A stretch of DNA of 64,000 nucleotides from Gammaproteobacteria bacterium (GCA_018824085.1 JAHJHI010000043.1:21847-85846), one strand, 5' to 3'; counted from the first letter of the stretch, positions 25,852 to 36,659 are shown. Made by a program: numbers and translations. Notes: generated from the letters alone by a model not told the origin.

Positions 25852-27822
25852 TCAGAGCGTCTGGGCCAGCTGGTCCAGGATGGCCGGGTTTTCCAGCGTG
25901 GACGTGTCCTGCGTGATCTGCTCGCCCTTTGCGATGGAACGCAGCAGGCGGCGCATGATCTTGCCGGAGCGCGTCTTCGGCAGGTTGTCACCGAAACGCA
26001 GGTCCTTCGGCTTGGCGATCGGCCCGATCTCCTTGCCGACCCAGTTGCGCAGCTCGGTGGCGATCTGCTTGGCTTCGTCACCGCTCGGACGCGAACGCTT
26101 GAGCACGACGAAGGCGCAGATGGCCTCGCCGGTCAGATCGTCCGGACGCCCGACAACGGCCGCCTCGGCCACCAGCGGATGCGCCACCAGTGCGGACTCG
26201 ATTTCCATCGTGCCCATGCGGTGGCCCGACACGTTCAGCACGTCGTCGATGCGGCCGGTAATGGTGAAGTAGCCGGTCTTCGCATCGCGGATCGCGCCAT
26301 CGCCCGCGAGGTAGTAGCGCCCCTGGAAATCTGCCGGGTAGTAGCTCTTGACGAAGCGGTCCGGCTCGCCCCAGATGGTGCGGATCATGGCCGGCCACGG
26401 CTTCTTGACGACGAGAATGCCACCCTGGCCCCAAGGAACGTCATTGCCCGTCTCATCGACGATGGCAGCCTGGATGCCGGGGAACGGCAGCGTGCACGAA
26501 CCCGGAATCATCGGCGTGGCACCGGGCAGAGGCGTAATCATGTGACCACCCGTTTCCGTCTGCCAGAAGGTGTCGACGATGGGGCAGCGGCTGCCGCCGA
26601 CGTTCTCGTAGTACCACTCCCAGGCTGCGGGATTGATCGGCTCACCGACCGAGCCGAGGATGCGCAGGCTCGACAGGTCGTAGCTCTTCGGGTGCACCGC
26701 GTCGTTCGCGTCGGCCGACTTGATCAGCGAGCGGATCGCCGTCGGTGCCGTGTAGAACACGGTCACCTTGTGGTCCTGGATCATGCGCCAGAAACGTCCG
26801 GCATCCGGATACGTCGGCACGCCCTCGAACACGATTTCGGTCGCGCCGCAGGCAAGCGGGCCGTAGGTGATGTAGGTGTGACCGGTCACCCAGCCAATGT
26901 CGGCGGTACACCAGAAGACATCGGCCGGCTTGATGTCGAAGGTCCACTTCATCGTCAGGATCGCCTGCAGCAGGTAGCCGCCGGACGAATGCTGGACACC
27001 CTTGGGCTTGCCGGTCGAACCGGACGTGTAGAGCAGGAACAGCGGATGTTCGGCATCCACCCATTCCGGCTCGCATACGTCGGACTGGCCTTCGACCAGT
27101 TCGTGCAGCCAGACGTCGCGGCCGGCGACCATGTTGCAGGCACCACCGGTGCGCTTGAACACGACGACGTCCTTGCACGACTCGCAACCGCCCATGCCGA
27201 AGGCTTCGTCGACGATGGGCTTGAGCGGAATGTTCTTGCCGCCGCGGCACTGTTCGTCCGCGGTGATCAGCATGACGGCGCCGGCGCCGTTGATGCGGTC
27301 TCGCAGCGACTGCGCGGAAAAGCCGCCGAACACCACCGAATGCGTCGCGCCGATGCGGGCGCAGGCCTGCATGGCGGCAATGCCTTCGATCGACATCGGC
27401 ATGTAGATGACGACGCGGTCGCCCTTCTTCACGCCGCGCGCGCGCAGCGCATTGGCAAGACGGCTGACGCGGGACAGCAGTTCCCGGTAGGTGACGCGCG
27501 TCACCGCACCGTCGTCCGCCTCGAAAATGATCGCCGTCTTGTCGCCCAGACCGGCTTCGATATTGCGGTCGAGGCAGTTGTACGACACGTTGAGCGTGCC
27601 GTCCTCGAACCATTTGAAGAACGGGCGGTTGTCCTCGTTCAGGGTGCGCGTGAACGGCGTCTGCCAGCTCACGTGCTCGCGTGCGAGACGCGCCCAGTAA
27701 CCTTCGTAATCGCGCTCAGCCTCTGCACACAGCGCCTTGTAGGCGTCCATGCCCGATACGGCAGCGTTGCGCACCATATCCTCCGAGGGTTCGTAAACGC
27801 GAACTTCTGTAGCTTCAGACAT
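25852..27822 (-). CDS. acs: Acetyl-CoA synthetase (AMP-forming)
   Basis: 656 residues, full length for Acs. It converts acetate, ATP and CoA to acetyl-CoA via acetyl-AMP. Motifs: the ATP loop [11 protein letters not shown] (about 264-274), [44 protein letters not shown], and the C-terminal [11 protein letters not shown], whose lysine (about 621) is the reversible acetylation site in homologues. ATG 27822 follows a GGAGGAGG. With the symporter and DUF294 genes downstream on the same strand it forms an acetate-scavenging locus. Confidence 0.97.
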   Translation of the reverse strand: MSEATEVRVYEPSEDMVRNAAVSGMDAYKALCAEAERDYEGYWARLAREHVSWQTPFTRTLNEDNRPFFKWFEDGTLNVSYNCLDRNIEAGLGDKTAIIFEADDGAVTRVTYRELLSRVSRLANALRARGVKKGDRVVIYMPMSIEGIAAMQACARIGATHSVVFGGFSAQSLRDRINGAGAVMLITADEQCRGGKNIPLKPIVDEAFGMGGCESCKDVVVFKRTGGACNMVAGRDVWLHELVEGQSDVCEPEWVDAEHPLFLLYTSGSTGKPKGVQHSSGGYLLQAILTMKWTFDIKPADVFWCTADIGWVTGHTYITYGPLACGATEIVFEGVPTYPDAGRFWRMIQDHKVTVFYTAPTAIRSLIKSADANDAVHPKSYDLSSLRILGSVGEPINPAAWEWYYENVGGSRCPIVDTFWQTETGGHMITPLPGATPMIPGSCTLPFPGIQAAIVDETGNDVPWGQGGILVVKKPWPAMIRTIWGEPDRFVKSYYPADFQGRYYLAGDGAIRDAKTGYFTITGRIDDVLNVSGHRMGTMEIESALVAHPLVAEAAVVGRPDDLTGEAICAFVVLKRSRPSGDEAKQIATELRNWVGKEIGPIAKPKDLRFGDNLPKTRSGKIMRRLLRSIAKGEQITQDTSTLENPAILDQLAQTL

Positions 27823-28035
27823 ACAACCTCCTCCGTCATTTCAAATCTGTACGCACCGGGCAGGACCCGCAATGCAACGAGCAGCCTTGTGAGCTACCGA
27901 CAGGCGCGAGCAACACGCTCATTTTTGCTTGAATTACAACCTCCACGCCTTACAAGGCACTTACGCACCCGGCTGGAGCTGCAACAGGCGGATGTTAATA
28001 TCGCCGCCGGCCTTTTGTCTTAATTTCCCTCAAGC

Positions 28036-28560
28036 ATGAATAATCTTGGACGCATTCTAAAGAGCTTCATTTTCGCCAGCCGGTGGCTGCAGGCGCCCCT
28101 GTACTTCGGACTCATCGTCGCGCAGGTCGTCTATGTCTATCTGTTCATGGTGGAGCTGTCTCACCTTGTGCACCGCATAGGCAACCTGTCGGAAACCGAC
28201 ATCATGCTGATCGTGCTGGGGCTGATCGACGTCGTGATGATCGCCAACCTGCTGATCATGGTGATCGTCGGCGGCTACGAAACCTTCGTTTCGCGGCTCA
28301 ACCTCGAAGACCACCCGGATCAGCCCGAGTGGCTGTCGCACGTCAATGCCGGCGTGCTCAAGGTCAAGCTCGCCACCGCACTGATCGGCATTTCAGCCAT
28401 CCATCTGCTGAAAACCTTCATCAACGCGTCCCAGCTCGACGACCGTGTCGTCATGTGGCAGGTCGTCATCCACATGGTGTTCGTCGTGTCGGCGCTGGCC
28501 ATGGCCTACACCGACAAGCTGATGACGCAAACCCTGGTGCTCGGCAAGTCGCACCATTGA
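28036..28560 (+). CDS. UPF0114 (YqhA-type) inner-membrane protein
   Basis: A 174-residue protein with four predicted TM helices ([76 protein letters not shown]) and the family marker [10 protein letters not shown]. The function of UPF0114 is not established. It stands 37 bp before the fumarase gene on the same strand and may be co-transcribed. Confidence 0.9.
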   Translation: MNNLGRILKSFIFASRWLQAPLYFGLIVAQVVYVYLFMVELSHLVHRIGNLSETDIMLIVLGLIDVVMIANLLIMVIVGGYETFVSRLNLEDHPDQPEWLSHVNAGVLKVKLATALIGISAIHLLKTFINASQLDDRVVMWQVVIHMVFVVSALAMAYTDKLMTQTLVLGKSHH

Positions 28561-28597
28561 AAATACGGCGCATGCGCGCCCAACGAGGATTCCCAGC

Positions 28598-30133
28598 ATG
28601 AGCACGATCATCCGCCAGGACGACCTGATCCAGTCCGTCGCCGACGCTTTCCAGTTCATCTCCTGTTATCACCCGCTCGACTACATCCAGGCGCTGGGTG
28701 CGGCATACGAGCGCGAACAGTCGCCGGCCGCGAAGGACGCGATCGCGCAGATCCTGACCAATTCGCGCATGTGCGCCGAAGGCCGGCGCCCGATCTGCCA
28801 GGACACGGGGATCGCGGTGGTGTTCATGAAGGTGGGCATGGACGTGCGCTGGGACGCGACGATGAGCGTGACCGACATGGTCAACGAGGGTGTGCGTCGC
28901 GCCTACCTGCACCCGGACAACACGCTGCGCGCATCGGTACTGCTTGACCCGGCCGGCGCGCGGAAGAATTCGAAGGACAACACGCCGGCCGTCATCCACT
29001 ACGAAATCGTGCCGGGTGACCACGTGGAAATCATCTGCGCGGCCAAGGGCGGGGGTTCGGAGAACAAGTCCAAGATGGTCATGCTGAACCCGTCGGATTC
29101 CATCGTCGACTGGGTGCTGAAGACGGTGCCGACCATGGGCGCCGGCTGGTGTCCGCCGGGCATGCTGGGCATCGGCATCGGCGGCACGCCGGAAAAGGCG
29201 ATGCTGCTGGCCAAGGAATCGCTGATGGACCCGATCAACATCCAGCAGGTCGCCGACAAGGCGGCGCGTGGCGAAAAGCTCACGCGCGTCGAGGAGCTGC
29301 GGCTGGAGTTGATGGAAAAGGTGAACGCGCTGGGTATCGGCGCCCAGGGCCTCGGCGGCCTGGCCACGGTGCTCGACGTGAAGATCCTGGACTATCCGAC
29401 GCACGCCGCCTCGCTGCCGGTGGCGATGATCCCGAACTGCGCCGCCACGCGCCACGTGCATTTCCATCTGGACGGCTCGGGTCCGGCGAAGCTCGAGGCA
29501 CCGCGCCTGGAAGACTGGCCGGACGTGACCTGGCAGGCCGACACGAAGACGTCGAAGCGCGTCGACCTGAACGCGCTGACGCCGGAAGAAGTCGCGGCAT
29601 GGAAGCCGGGCCAGACGTTGCTGCTCAACGGCAAGATGCTCACCGGCCGCGACGCCGCGCACAAGCGCATCGCCGACATGCTGGCGAAGGGCGAAAAGCT
29701 GCCGGTGGACTTCACCAACCGCGTCATCTACTACGTCGGACCGGTTGATCCGGTGCGCGACGAAGCGGTCGGTCCGGCCGGCCCGACAACCGCCACGCGC
29801 ATGGACAAGTTCACCGAAATGATGCTGGCGCAGACCGGTTTGATCGCCATGGTCGGCAAGGCCGAGCGCGGTCCGGTGGCGATCGAGTCCATCCGTCGCC
29901 ACAAGAGCGCCTACCTGATGGCCGTCGGCGGCGCCGCCTACCTCGTGTCGAAGGCGATCAAGGCGGCACGGGTCGTCGGTTTCGAGGACCTGGGCATGGA
30001 AGCGATCTACGAATTCGACGTCGTCGACATGCCGGTGACCGTCGCCGTGGACGCGGGCGGCACGTCGGTGCACGAAACCGGTCCGAAGGAATGGCAGGCC
30101 AGGATCGGAAAGATTCCGGTCGCGACCGCCTGA
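28598..30133 (+). CDS. fumA: Class I fumarate hydratase (4Fe-4S, FumA/FumB type)
   Basis: 511 residues, a single chain joining alpha and beta domains. It reversibly hydrates fumarate to malate in the TCA cycle. The cluster-binding cysteines are visible in ICQDTGIA (N-terminal part), AGWCPPGM and MIPNCAATRH; other landmarks are KGGGSENKSKM and, in the C-terminal swivelling domain, GPTTATRMD. Start ATG 28598 follows AACGAGGA. The [4Fe-4S] cluster makes it oxygen-sensitive. It follows UPF0114 closely. The FumA symbol indicates class, not proven orthology. Confidence 0.93.
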   Translation: MSTIIRQDDLIQSVADAFQFISCYHPLDYIQALGAAYEREQSPAAKDAIAQILTNSRMCAEGRRPICQDTGIAVVFMKVGMDVRWDATMSVTDMVNEGVRRAYLHPDNTLRASVLLDPAGARKNSKDNTPAVIHYEIVPGDHVEIICAAKGGGSENKSKMVMLNPSDSIVDWVLKTVPTMGAGWCPPGMLGIGIGGTPEKAMLLAKESLMDPINIQQVADKAARGEKLTRVEELRLELMEKVNALGIGAQGLGGLATVLDVKILDYPTHAASLPVAMIPNCAATRHVHFHLDGSGPAKLEAPRLEDWPDVTWQADTKTSKRVDLNALTPEEVAAWKPGQTLLLNGKMLTGRDAAHKRIADMLAKGEKLPVDFTNRVIYYVGPVDPVRDEAVGPAGPTTATRMDKFTEMMLAQTGLIAMVGKAERGPVAIESIRRHKSAYLMAVGGAAYLVSKAIKAARVVGFEDLGMEAIYEFDVVDMPVTVAVDAGGTSVHETGPKEWQARIGKIPVATA

Positions 30134-30197
30134 CCCCCTTGCGCACGAGCTGACCGGCACACGCCGGCGCTCGCCCGCATGCAGAACGGAGGGCGCG

Positions 30198-31391
30198 ATG
30201 GAATTCGAAGCGGGACGCATTCTTGCGCTGGCCGGCTGGCCTGCCGTATTGCTCGCGGCCTGGCTGGCCGGCGAAATCGCCCACCGCGGTCTGGGCGTGC
30301 CGCGCGTCTGCGCCTATTCACTGGCCGGCATCGTCGGCAGCGCCCTCATCACGGTGCAACCGGCGCCGCAAACCGCGACGGCACTGTTGTTTCTCGCAAA
30401 CTTCGCGCTCGCGCTCGTGCTGTTCGAGCTGGGGCACCGCATCAGCCCGCGCTGGCTGGTGACCAATCCCTGGATACTCATCACCGGCATCGTTGAATCG
30501 CTGTTCACCTTCGTGCTCGTGCGCTGGATCGCGCTGGCGTTCGGGCAGCCGGACGACATCGCGATGGTGATCGCCGCGTTGTCGGTCGCCACCTCGCCGG
30601 CCGCGCTGGTGCGCGTGACGAACGACCTGCGCTGTTCCGGCCAGGTCACCGAACGCGCGCTCCATCTGTGCGCCATCAACTGTCTGCTGTCGGTGCTGCT
30701 GATGAAAGGCGGCATCGGCTACTGGCAACTGATCGAATCGGGCAGTCTGGGCAGCGCGCTGTGGAACAGCGGCGCAACGCTGGCGGTATCGGTCGGTTGC
30801 GGCATTCTGGCCGGCGTTCCGCTGCCCTGGCTGCTGCGCCGCCTGCGCGTCGATGAGCGCGGCGCCACCACGGCGTTTGCGCTGGCCGTAATGCTGCTGA
30901 CCCTGCTCACGCAGGGCATCAACGTGTCACCGCTGCTGGCCGCGCTGACGCTGGGCGTCCTGACGCGGCGCAAGCGCCTGCTGCTCGCCGCCGCGCAGCG
31001 AAACTTCGGCGTGCTGGGCGACCTGCTGACCGTCTTCCTGTTCGTGTTCGTCGCCGGCATCGCGGTGTGGCCCGACAGTGCCATCGGACTGGCGTGCGCC
31101 GTGCTGCTGTCGGTCGGGCGGATTGCGGCCAAGATGACCGCCACCACCGCCCTCGCCCGCGTCGCCGGAACCAGCCTGCGCAAGGGCGCCCTGACCGGAC
31201 TGGCTCTGGCGCCGCTATCCACGTTCGCGCTGCTGCTGCTCGAATACAGTCGTGGCGCCGGCTTCGGCCTCGCCGACGGCAGCCTGTCCGCAATCGCCGG
31301 CATGGTCATCATCATGGAGTTCATCGGCCCGGTGTTCACGCAATGGGCATTGATGCTGGCCGGCGAAACGCAACGTGCTGAGGAACGCTGA
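30198..31391 (+). CDS. CPA2-type cation:proton antiporter membrane protein
   Basis: A 397-residue integral membrane protein with about 11-12 hydrophobic helices and the monovalent cation/proton antiporter fold ([52 protein letters not shown]). It lacks C-terminal TrkA domains. The substrate ion is unknown. ATG 30198 follows GGAGGG. Its TGA overlaps the ATG of the YbdK-like gene (TGATG), so the three genes 30198-32991 form one operon. Confidence 0.8.
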   Translation: MEFEAGRILALAGWPAVLLAAWLAGEIAHRGLGVPRVCAYSLAGIVGSALITVQPAPQTATALLFLANFALALVLFELGHRISPRWLVTNPWILITGIVESLFTFVLVRWIALAFGQPDDIAMVIAALSVATSPAALVRVTNDLRCSGQVTERALHLCAINCLLSVLLMKGGIGYWQLIESGSLGSALWNSGATLAVSVGCGILAGVPLPWLLRRLRVDERGATTAFALAVMLLTLLTQGINVSPLLAALTLGVLTRRKRLLLAAAQRNFGVLGDLLTVFLFVFVAGIAVWPDSAIGLACAVLLSVGRIAAKMTATTALARVAGTSLRKGALTGLALAPLSTFALLLLEYSRGAGFGLADGSLSAIAGMVIIMEFIGPVFTQWALMLAGETQRAEER

Positions 31392-32506
31392 TGCCGCTCG
31401 AAACCTTTCATGCATCGGACGCCCTCAGCATGGGCGTGGAGCTCGAGCTGCAACTGGTCGGCGACCACGACCGGGACCTGGCCTCCGGCGCCGCCGACCT
31501 GCTGGAACTGGCACTGCGCAGAGCGTTTCCGGGCGACATCAAGCCGGAAATGACGGACAGCATGATCGAGGTGGCGACCGGCATCCATGCCGGCCACGAC
31601 AGCCTGCTGACGCAACTGCGGACGATGCGCGATGCGTTGATCGACGCTGCCGGGCGCCTGAACCTGTCGCTGTGCGGCGGCGGCACCCATCCGTTCCAGG
31701 ACTGGTATGAACGGCGCATCTACGCCGCGCCCCGCTTCCAGCAACTGTCCGGTCTGTACGGCTATCTGGCGAAGCAATTCACGGTGTTCGGCCAGCATGT
31801 GCATATCGGCATGCCGGATGCGGACAGCGCGCTGCGCGTGCTGCATGCATTGAACCGCTACGTCCCCCACTTCATCGCGCTGTCGGCGTCGTCACCGTTT
31901 TCGCAGGGCAGCGATACGCACTTCGACTCGTCGCGGCTGAATTCTGTATTCGCCTTTCCGCTGAGCGGGCGTGCGCCCTTCGTGCTCGAGTGGTCGCGTT
32001 TCGAAGAGTATTTCGAAAAAATGGAAGACACCGGCATCGTGCGCAGCATGAAGGATTTCTACTGGGACATCCGGCCCAAGCCGGAGTACGGCACCATAGA
32101 ACTGCGCGTGTGCGACACACCGCTGACCGTGGAACGGGCGGCCGCGATCGCCGTCTATCTGCAGGCGCTGTGCCGCAGCATCCTGTCCGGCGACGAAGCG
32201 CCCCCGCTCGAGGACGATTACCTCGTCTACACCTACAACCGTTTCCAGGCCTGCCGTTTCGGGCTCGAAGGACTGATCGTGCATCCACGCACCCACGTCG
32301 CCGCCACCTTGCGCGACGACATCCGCGCAACGCTTGAGCGACTCGCGCCCCATGCCGATGCGCTGCACGGCTCTGCCGCGTTCACATCATTGCGCCACAT
32401 GCTGGACCACGGCGGCAACGACGCGACCCGGCTGCGCGCCGTGCATGCGAGAACCCGCAACCTGCTGGCCGTCGTCGACGATGCCGTGGCGGGTTTCTCG
32501 GAATGA
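31391..32506 (+). CDS. YbdK-type carboxylate-amine ligase (glutamate-cysteine ligase 2 family)
   Basis: A 371-residue ATP-dependent ligase of the GCS2 family. Motifs: GVELELQLV near the N-terminus (Mg-ATP glutamates), [37 protein letters not shown]. YbdK has weak gamma-glutamyl-cysteine ligase activity, and the physiological substrate is unsettled. It starts within the antiporter stop codon and overlaps the next gene by 4 bp (ATGA). Confidence 0.9.
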   Translation: MPLETFHASDALSMGVELELQLVGDHDRDLASGAADLLELALRRAFPGDIKPEMTDSMIEVATGIHAGHDSLLTQLRTMRDALIDAAGRLNLSLCGGGTHPFQDWYERRIYAAPRFQQLSGLYGYLAKQFTVFGQHVHIGMPDADSALRVLHALNRYVPHFIALSASSPFSQGSDTHFDSSRLNSVFAFPLSGRAPFVLEWSRFEEYFEKMEDTGIVRSMKDFYWDIRPKPEYGTIELRVCDTPLTVERAAAIAVYLQALCRSILSGDEAPPLEDDYLVYTYNRFQACRFGLEGLIVHPRTHVAATLRDDIRATLERLAPHADALHGSAAFTSLRHMLDHGGNDATRLRAVHARTRNLLAVVDDAVAGFSE

Positions 32507-32991
32507 GCGCAACGGACATTTCGCTCTGGATCTGCGCCGTGCTGCTGGTTCTGGTGGGTCTGGGCGGTGTTGTGCTGCCCGCACTGCCCGGCATCCCGAT
32601 GATATTCGGCGGGCTGCTGCTGATCGCGTGGATCGACGACTTCTCGCGCATCGGCGGCGTGACGCTGGGCGTGCTGGCGGCACTCACGGTATTGGCCTGG
32701 TTCATTGATTTCGCCGCCAGCATCGTCGGCGCGAAGCGGGTCGGCGCCAGCACGCTTGCCCTCGTCGGCGCCGCCATCGGCACCGTGGTCGGCCTGTTCG
32801 CGGGACTGCTCGGGCTGCTGTTCGCTCCGCTGGCAGGCGCGGCCATCGGCGAGTACATCGCGCGGCGTGACGCGCGCCAGGCGGCCCGCGTCGGTGTGGC
32901 GACATGGATAGGCATGCTGCTCGCCGCCGTCGCCAAGGTCGCCATCGCCTTCATGATGCTGGGCATCGCGCTGGCGACCTTCTTTTTCTAG
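32503..32991 (+). CDS. DUF456 membrane protein
   Basis: A 162-residue, Gly/Ala-rich protein with about four TM segments and the DUF456 pattern [19 protein letters not shown] near the start and [19 protein letters not shown] later. The ATGA overlap with the YbdK gene shows co-translation. Function is not established. Confidence 0.88.
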   Translation: MSATDISLWICAVLLVLVGLGGVVLPALPGIPMIFGGLLLIAWIDDFSRIGGVTLGVLAALTVLAWFIDFAASIVGAKRVGASTLALVGAAIGTVVGLFAGLLGLLFAPLAGAAIGEYIARRDARQAARVGVATWIGMLLAAVAKVAIAFMMLGIALATFFF

Positions 32992-33008
32992 GAAACGTGC
33001 CGCCTGCG

Positions 33009-33689
33009 CTAACGCGCGCCGGCGTCACCCGACATGTACTGCTCCTGAAGCGATCGCGTATCGCGTCCTTCGATGGCCGCTGCCTGGTTGTCCGCAGCGC
33101 CGCCACCCGACACGTTGCCCGGGGCGCCGCCGGGCGCACTGCCCGCTGGCGTGGTCAGCGCGTCGGACGCCGGCATCGGAATGAACAGCCAGTCGGCATG
33201 CCGAAGGTCTCCTGCGGCAGCCACCGGCACGGGTTCGGACAGCGGTGGCGTTTTCTGGCCGGCCCGCGGCAGCTTCAGCTTGTCGCCGGTGGCGTCGACC
33301 CAGCGCGGCAGCACCGTGATGCGCGCGACCTGCTCCGATTTGCTGTGAATCGCGCGGATCTGGCCCGCAACCATGACCAGCTCCCAATCCTGCTCGCGGG
33401 TCATCGGGTCGAAATAGATCTTGCGCAGGTGGCGCTGCACGACCTGCTGGCGCTTGTCTTCGATCAGTTCGAGCAGTGTTGCGGGATAGCGCTTCGGCGC
33501 CTCCGGCGTTGCGTCGTAATAGCTTTGCAGCGCGCGGGAGAACTCGCCGCCGATGAACAGCAATTCGCGCTCGCGTTCGATCTGCGACAGCGTGCTCCAC
33601 ATCAGCGCGGTGCCGGCGCTGGCAATGCCGAGCGCGGCCACGGCAAACAGCAGCAGCAGATAGGTGAAGCCGCGCTGGCCGGTGCGCAT
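33009..33689 (-). CDS. Atypical pseudopilin (no Glu5), type II secretion/type IV pilus-like
   Basis: 226 residues. A short basic leader MRTGQRG precedes FTYLLLLFAVAALGIASAG, a prepilin peptidase site (G|F) with a hydrophobic helix. The +5 position is Leu, not the Glu found in most (pseudo)pilins, a trait seen in tip-type minor pseudopilins such as GspK. The body has RYPATLLELIEDKR and YFDPMTREQDWELV, like GspG-type folds, then a Gly/Ala/Pro-rich tail. It is the last gene of a three-pseudopilin operon (4-bp gap from the previous gene). ATG 33689 is chosen since it leaves a normal short leader. Confidence 0.75.
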   Translation of the reverse strand: MRTGQRGFTYLLLLFAVAALGIASAGTALMWSTLSQIERERELLFIGGEFSRALQSYYDATPEAPKRYPATLLELIEDKRQQVVQRHLRKIYFDPMTREQDWELVMVAGQIRAIHSKSEQVARITVLPRWVDATGDKLKLPRAGQKTPPLSEPVPVAAAGDLRHADWLFIPMPASDALTTPAGSAPGGAPGNVSGGGAADNQAAAIEGRDTRSLQEQYMSGDAGAR

Positions 33690-33693
33690 TGCG

Positions 33694-34185
33694 TCAGAAA
33701 TCCGCGAACGCGACGCCGTCGTGTGACTCGCCGTCGGCGCCACTTTTCAGATCGGCAACACCGCTCTCCGTTGCCGAGTCACGCGGCGGCACGATGATCC
33801 ATGTGTCGGCACTGTCGGTGACCGGGTCGAACGGCTTCTTGCGCAGGTACTGGCGCTCGACCAGTTCATCCAGGCTGTCGGGATAGGAGCCCCGGTCACC
33901 CCGGAACTTGTCGATCGCATCGCGCGTGACCATGAGCGTCTGCTTCAGTGCCGCTTCGCGCGAACGGCTGAGATGCTCGAAATAGCGCGGCGCCGCCAGC
34001 GTCAGCAGTACGGCAATGATCGCCATGACGACGAGCAGTTCGATCAGCGTGAAGCCACGCACCATCCGCTGCCGCCACGAACGCACCGCAGCGGCCGGCA
34101 TGCCGGTGCGCCCGCTGCTTGCGGGCACGGTGTCAGCAGCAGCACCGGACGGTTCGCCGGCGGAGAGGAAAACAGACGTTCGCAT
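33694..34185 (-). CDS. Type II secretion-type pseudopilin (GspG-like)
   Basis: 163 residues if read from ATG 34185, which directly follows the preceding TGA (TGAATG). The prepilin site RG|FTLIELLVVMAIIAVLLTLA has Glu5, and the body (DRGSYPDSLDELVERQYLRKKPFDP) is like the major pseudopilin GspG. Read from 34185 the leader is about 44 residues, unusually long. Internal ATG codons at MPAAAVRSW or MVRGF would give a normal leader, so the start is uncertain. Confidence 0.8.
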   Translation of the reverse strand: MRTSVFLSAGEPSGAAADTVPASSGRTGMPAAAVRSWRQRMVRGFTLIELLVVMAIIAVLLTLAAPRYFEHLSRSREAALKQTLMVTRDAIDKFRGDRGSYPDSLDELVERQYLRKKPFDPVTDSADTWIIVPPRDSATESGVADLKSGADGESHDGVAFADF

Positions 34186-34671
34186 TCACCAGTTCCGGTA
34201 TGCAATGCCGTTCAGGCCGGTACGGCCGGACAGCGAGTAGACGTCGAACACGTCGGCCCCCGGCGCGGGCTCGTCAGGCGGGCTCGCGTAGCTGCGCAAC
34301 CCCCATGTCTGCTCGGCCGGCGTGCTCTTGTCGGTATGAAAGGGGTCTCGCGGAACGCGGCGCAGGAAGTAGATCTTGACGTCGCTGGGCTGCTTCACGT
34401 CGGTGACGCCGTTGACCAGCACATCGAGGCTGGGCGGATAGCCGGTTGCGCCCGTCTTCTTTTCGATGCGCCCTTCGTCCCAGGCCTTCTTGTAGTCGTC
34501 GACCGCGCTTCGGATCTGCCGCAATGCGGTACGCAGCTCCGCCTCGTCGGCACGCACGCGCGCCAGCTGGACCATGGGTGTCGCCATGGTCGCCAATACA
34601 CCGATGATCGCGATGACGACCATCAGCTCTATCAGGGTGAAACCGCGAAAGGAAAGCGGGCGAAAAGACAT
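34186..34671 (-). CDS. Type II secretion-type pseudopilin (GspG-like)
   Basis: 161 residues. Leader MSFRPLSFRG is followed by FTLIELMVVIAIIGVLATMA, a canonical prepilin peptidase site with Glu5. The soluble part has a GspG-like region (TGYPPSLDVLVNGV, PRDPFHTDK, WGLRSYASPPDEPAPGADVFDVYS). First of three consecutive pseudopilin genes. No secretin, GspF or prepilin peptidase is adjacent; a GspE-type ATPase lies 8 kb away at 42450-44240. Confidence 0.85.
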   Translation of the reverse strand: MSFRPLSFRGFTLIELMVVIAIIGVLATMATPMVQLARVRADEAELRTALRQIRSAVDDYKKAWDEGRIEKKTGATGYPPSLDVLVNGVTDVKQPSDVKIYFLRRVPRDPFHTDKSTPAEQTWGLRSYASPPDEPAPGADVFDVYSLSGRTGLNGIAYRNW

Positions 34672-34725
34672 GCCGCGCAGGCTATCACAGCACCATCACG
34701 ACACCGTGACAGCCGGCACCAGACG

Positions 34726-34968
34726 TCAGCTCATGTGGCTGCGCACTGGCTGCGGGCCGTCATGCTCGAGCATCCAGACATAACGCTGGGAGCGCCACTC
34801 GCGCAGCGCGTTGAGCGCCGTCGAGAAGTCCGAATAGGGCAAACGATAGAGTTGCTGCAGATCGAATGGCGCGTCGTGCTCCAGTGCATCGAGCAACTCG
34901 CGAAAGATGACCGCGCTCGTTTCAGTGGCGGACGCCTGGGCTTTCTCGAACAAGGCTTGCAGGTGCAT
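34726..34968 (-). CDS. Small conserved-looking hypothetical protein
   Basis: An 80-residue soluble protein (MHLQALFEKAQASATETSAV start; LYRLPYSDFSTALNALREWR near the end). ATG 34968 follows GGGAGA, and the longer open frame upstream looks non-coding. Not recognised beyond being probably alpha-helical. It stands alone between the pseudopilin operon and galE. Confidence 0.6.
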   Translation of the reverse strand: MHLQALFEKAQASATETSAVIFRELLDALEHDAPFDLQQLYRLPYSDFSTALNALREWRSQRYVWMLEHDGPQPVRSHMS

Positions 34969-35083
34969 GGACACTCTCCCGGAACGGTACGCAAACTCGG
35001 CGCAGCAGCGATGTAACACGAAATTCACGCGCACATCTATCGCGCTGCCACATGTTGCACGCCCCCGTCCGGCGAAAGCCCCC

Positions 35084-36100
35084 TCAGGCGTAGCCCTGCG
35101 GGTTCGTGCTCTGCCAGCGCCACGCATCGGCGCACATTTGCGCGATGTCCCGCTGCGCAACCCAGCCCAGCAGCCGGTTTGCGCAGGCCGGGTCGGCGTA
35201 GCACTGGGCGATGTCACCCGGCCTGCGATCGACAATCCGATACGGCACACTGCGCCCGCTCGCGGCCTCGAATGCGCGCACAACGTCGAGCACGCTGTAG
35301 CCGCGACCGGTCCCCAGATTCACGGTCAGCAGTCCACGATGTTCCGAAAGATAGTCGATGGCGCGCACATGACCTTGCGCGAGATCAAGCACGTGGATGT
35401 AGTCACGCACACCGGTGCCGTCCGGCGTCGGCCAGTCACCGCCGAACACCTTCAGCTCGGCCAGCTTGCCGACCGCGACCTGGCTGACGAAAGGCATCAG
35501 GTTGTTCGGCACGCCGTTCGGGTCTTCGCCGATCAGCCCGGACTCATGCGCGCCCACAGGATTGAAGTAACGCAGCAACGCGACGCGCCACGCCGGATCG
35601 GCGGCACAGAGGTCCCGCAGCACATGCTCGACCATCCACTTCGAGCAACCGTACGGATTGGTCGGTCCGGTGGCGAAATCCTCGCGTATCGGCACTGACA
35701 CCGGGTCGCCATACACCGTTGCCGACGACGAGAATGCCAGCGTCTTGACACCGAATTCCGCCATGACTTCGCACAGGGAAATGGTGCCGCCCACGTTGTT
35801 GTCGTAGTACGACAGCGGCTGCTCGACGGATTCACCGACCGCCTTGAAGCCGGCGAAGTGAATGACGGCATCGAACGAGTACGCCGCAAAAACCGCACGC
35901 AATGCCTTTCTGTCGCGCACGTCGGCAACAATGAACCCGGCAAGCGGCCGGCCGGCAATGCGTTCGACGCGCCGCAACGACTCCTGCTTGCTGTTGCACA
36001 GATTGTCGACCACGACCACATCGTGGCCAGCCGCCATCAACTCGATACAGGTGTGCGAGCCGATGTAGCCCGCCCCACCCGTCACCAGCACTCGTGACAT
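35084..36100 (-). CDS. galE: UDP-glucose 4-epimerase
   Basis: 338 residues, the same length as E. coli GalE. It interconverts UDP-glucose and UDP-galactose for exopolysaccharide or LPS. The Rossmann motif VTGGAGYIGSH is at the N-terminus, followed by VIHFAGFKAVGESV, SSSATVYGDP, the catalytic Y-x3-K in NPYGCSKWMVE, and LRYFNPVGAHESG. ATG 36100 has GGGAG upstream and matches the family start; an ATG five codons earlier is possible. Confidence 0.95.
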   Translation of the reverse strand: MSRVLVTGGAGYIGSHTCIELMAAGHDVVVVDNLCNSKQESLRRVERIAGRPLAGFIVADVRDRKALRAVFAAYSFDAVIHFAGFKAVGESVEQPLSYYDNNVGGTISLCEVMAEFGVKTLAFSSSATVYGDPVSVPIREDFATGPTNPYGCSKWMVEHVLRDLCAADPAWRVALLRYFNPVGAHESGLIGEDPNGVPNNLMPFVSQVAVGKLAELKVFGGDWPTPDGTGVRDYIHVLDLAQGHVRAIDYLSEHRGLLTVNLGTGRGYSVLDVVRAFEAASGRSVPYRIVDRRPGDIAQCYADPACANRLLGWVAQRDIAQMCADAWRWQSTNPQGYA

Positions 36101-36179
36101 GGAACTCCCGGACACTGCTCATGAAAGCCCGTCAGGGCGAAGACGGCCGGGCGCGACTGAGGCCCGGCCAGGGACGATA

Positions 36180-36659
36180 TCAATGGTGGTGACCGTGCTC
36201 GCCGTGCACGTGGCCATGCGTGAGTTCTTCCGCCGAAGCAGTGCGCACGTCGGCCACTGCACACGTGAACACGAGAGCGGTACCTGCGAGCGGATGATTG
36301 CCGTCAATCACCACACGGTCTTCGGCGATATCGGTCACGGTATACAAACCTTCTTCCTCGCCATCTTCGCTGACACGCTCGAACTGCATGCCGACTTCGA
36401 TGTTGTCCGGGAAATTGGCACGCGATTCGATCTCGACCAGTTCTTCGTCATAGTCACCGAACGCATCTTCCGGTTGCAGCTTCACCACCACCTCATCGCC
36501 CACCGTCTTGCCTTCGAGCGCTTCCTCGATCGGCTGGAAGATGCCACCGTAGCCACCGTGCAGATAAGCCAGCGGTGCTTCGCCGGAGTCGACCATATTG
36601 CCGTCCGGATCGGTCACGCTGTACTTAAGGGTGACGACGGAGTTCTTGCTGATGAGCAT
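36180..36659 (-). CDS. slyD: FKBP-type peptidyl-prolyl isomerase, SlyD-like
   Basis: 159 residues: FKBP domain with the inserted IF flap (GGYGGIFQPIEEALEGKTVGD, VKLQPEDAFGDYDEELV) and a short His-rich tail HGHVHGEHGHHH. SlyD folds proteins and binds Ni2+ and other metals through such tails, feeding nickel to hydrogenase or urease in other species. The tail here is shorter than in E. coli. The first 35 nt overlap the end of the upstream peroxiredoxin gene, so the two are translationally linked. Confidence 0.9.
   Translation of the reverse strand: MLISKNSVVTLKYSVTDPDGNMVDSGEAPLAYLHGGYGGIFQPIEEALEGKTVGDEVVVKLQPEDAFGDYDEELVEIESRANFPDNIEVGMQFERVSEDGEEEGLYTVTDIAEDRVVIDGNHPLAGTALVFTCAVADVRTASAEELTHGHVHGEHGHHH

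Noticed and set aside
34726..35283. Longer version of the 80-residue hypothetical (185 codons)
   Set aside because: The first 105 codons overlap the galE 3' end and are Arg/Pro/Ala-rich; ATG 34968 has a clear Shine-Dalgarno.
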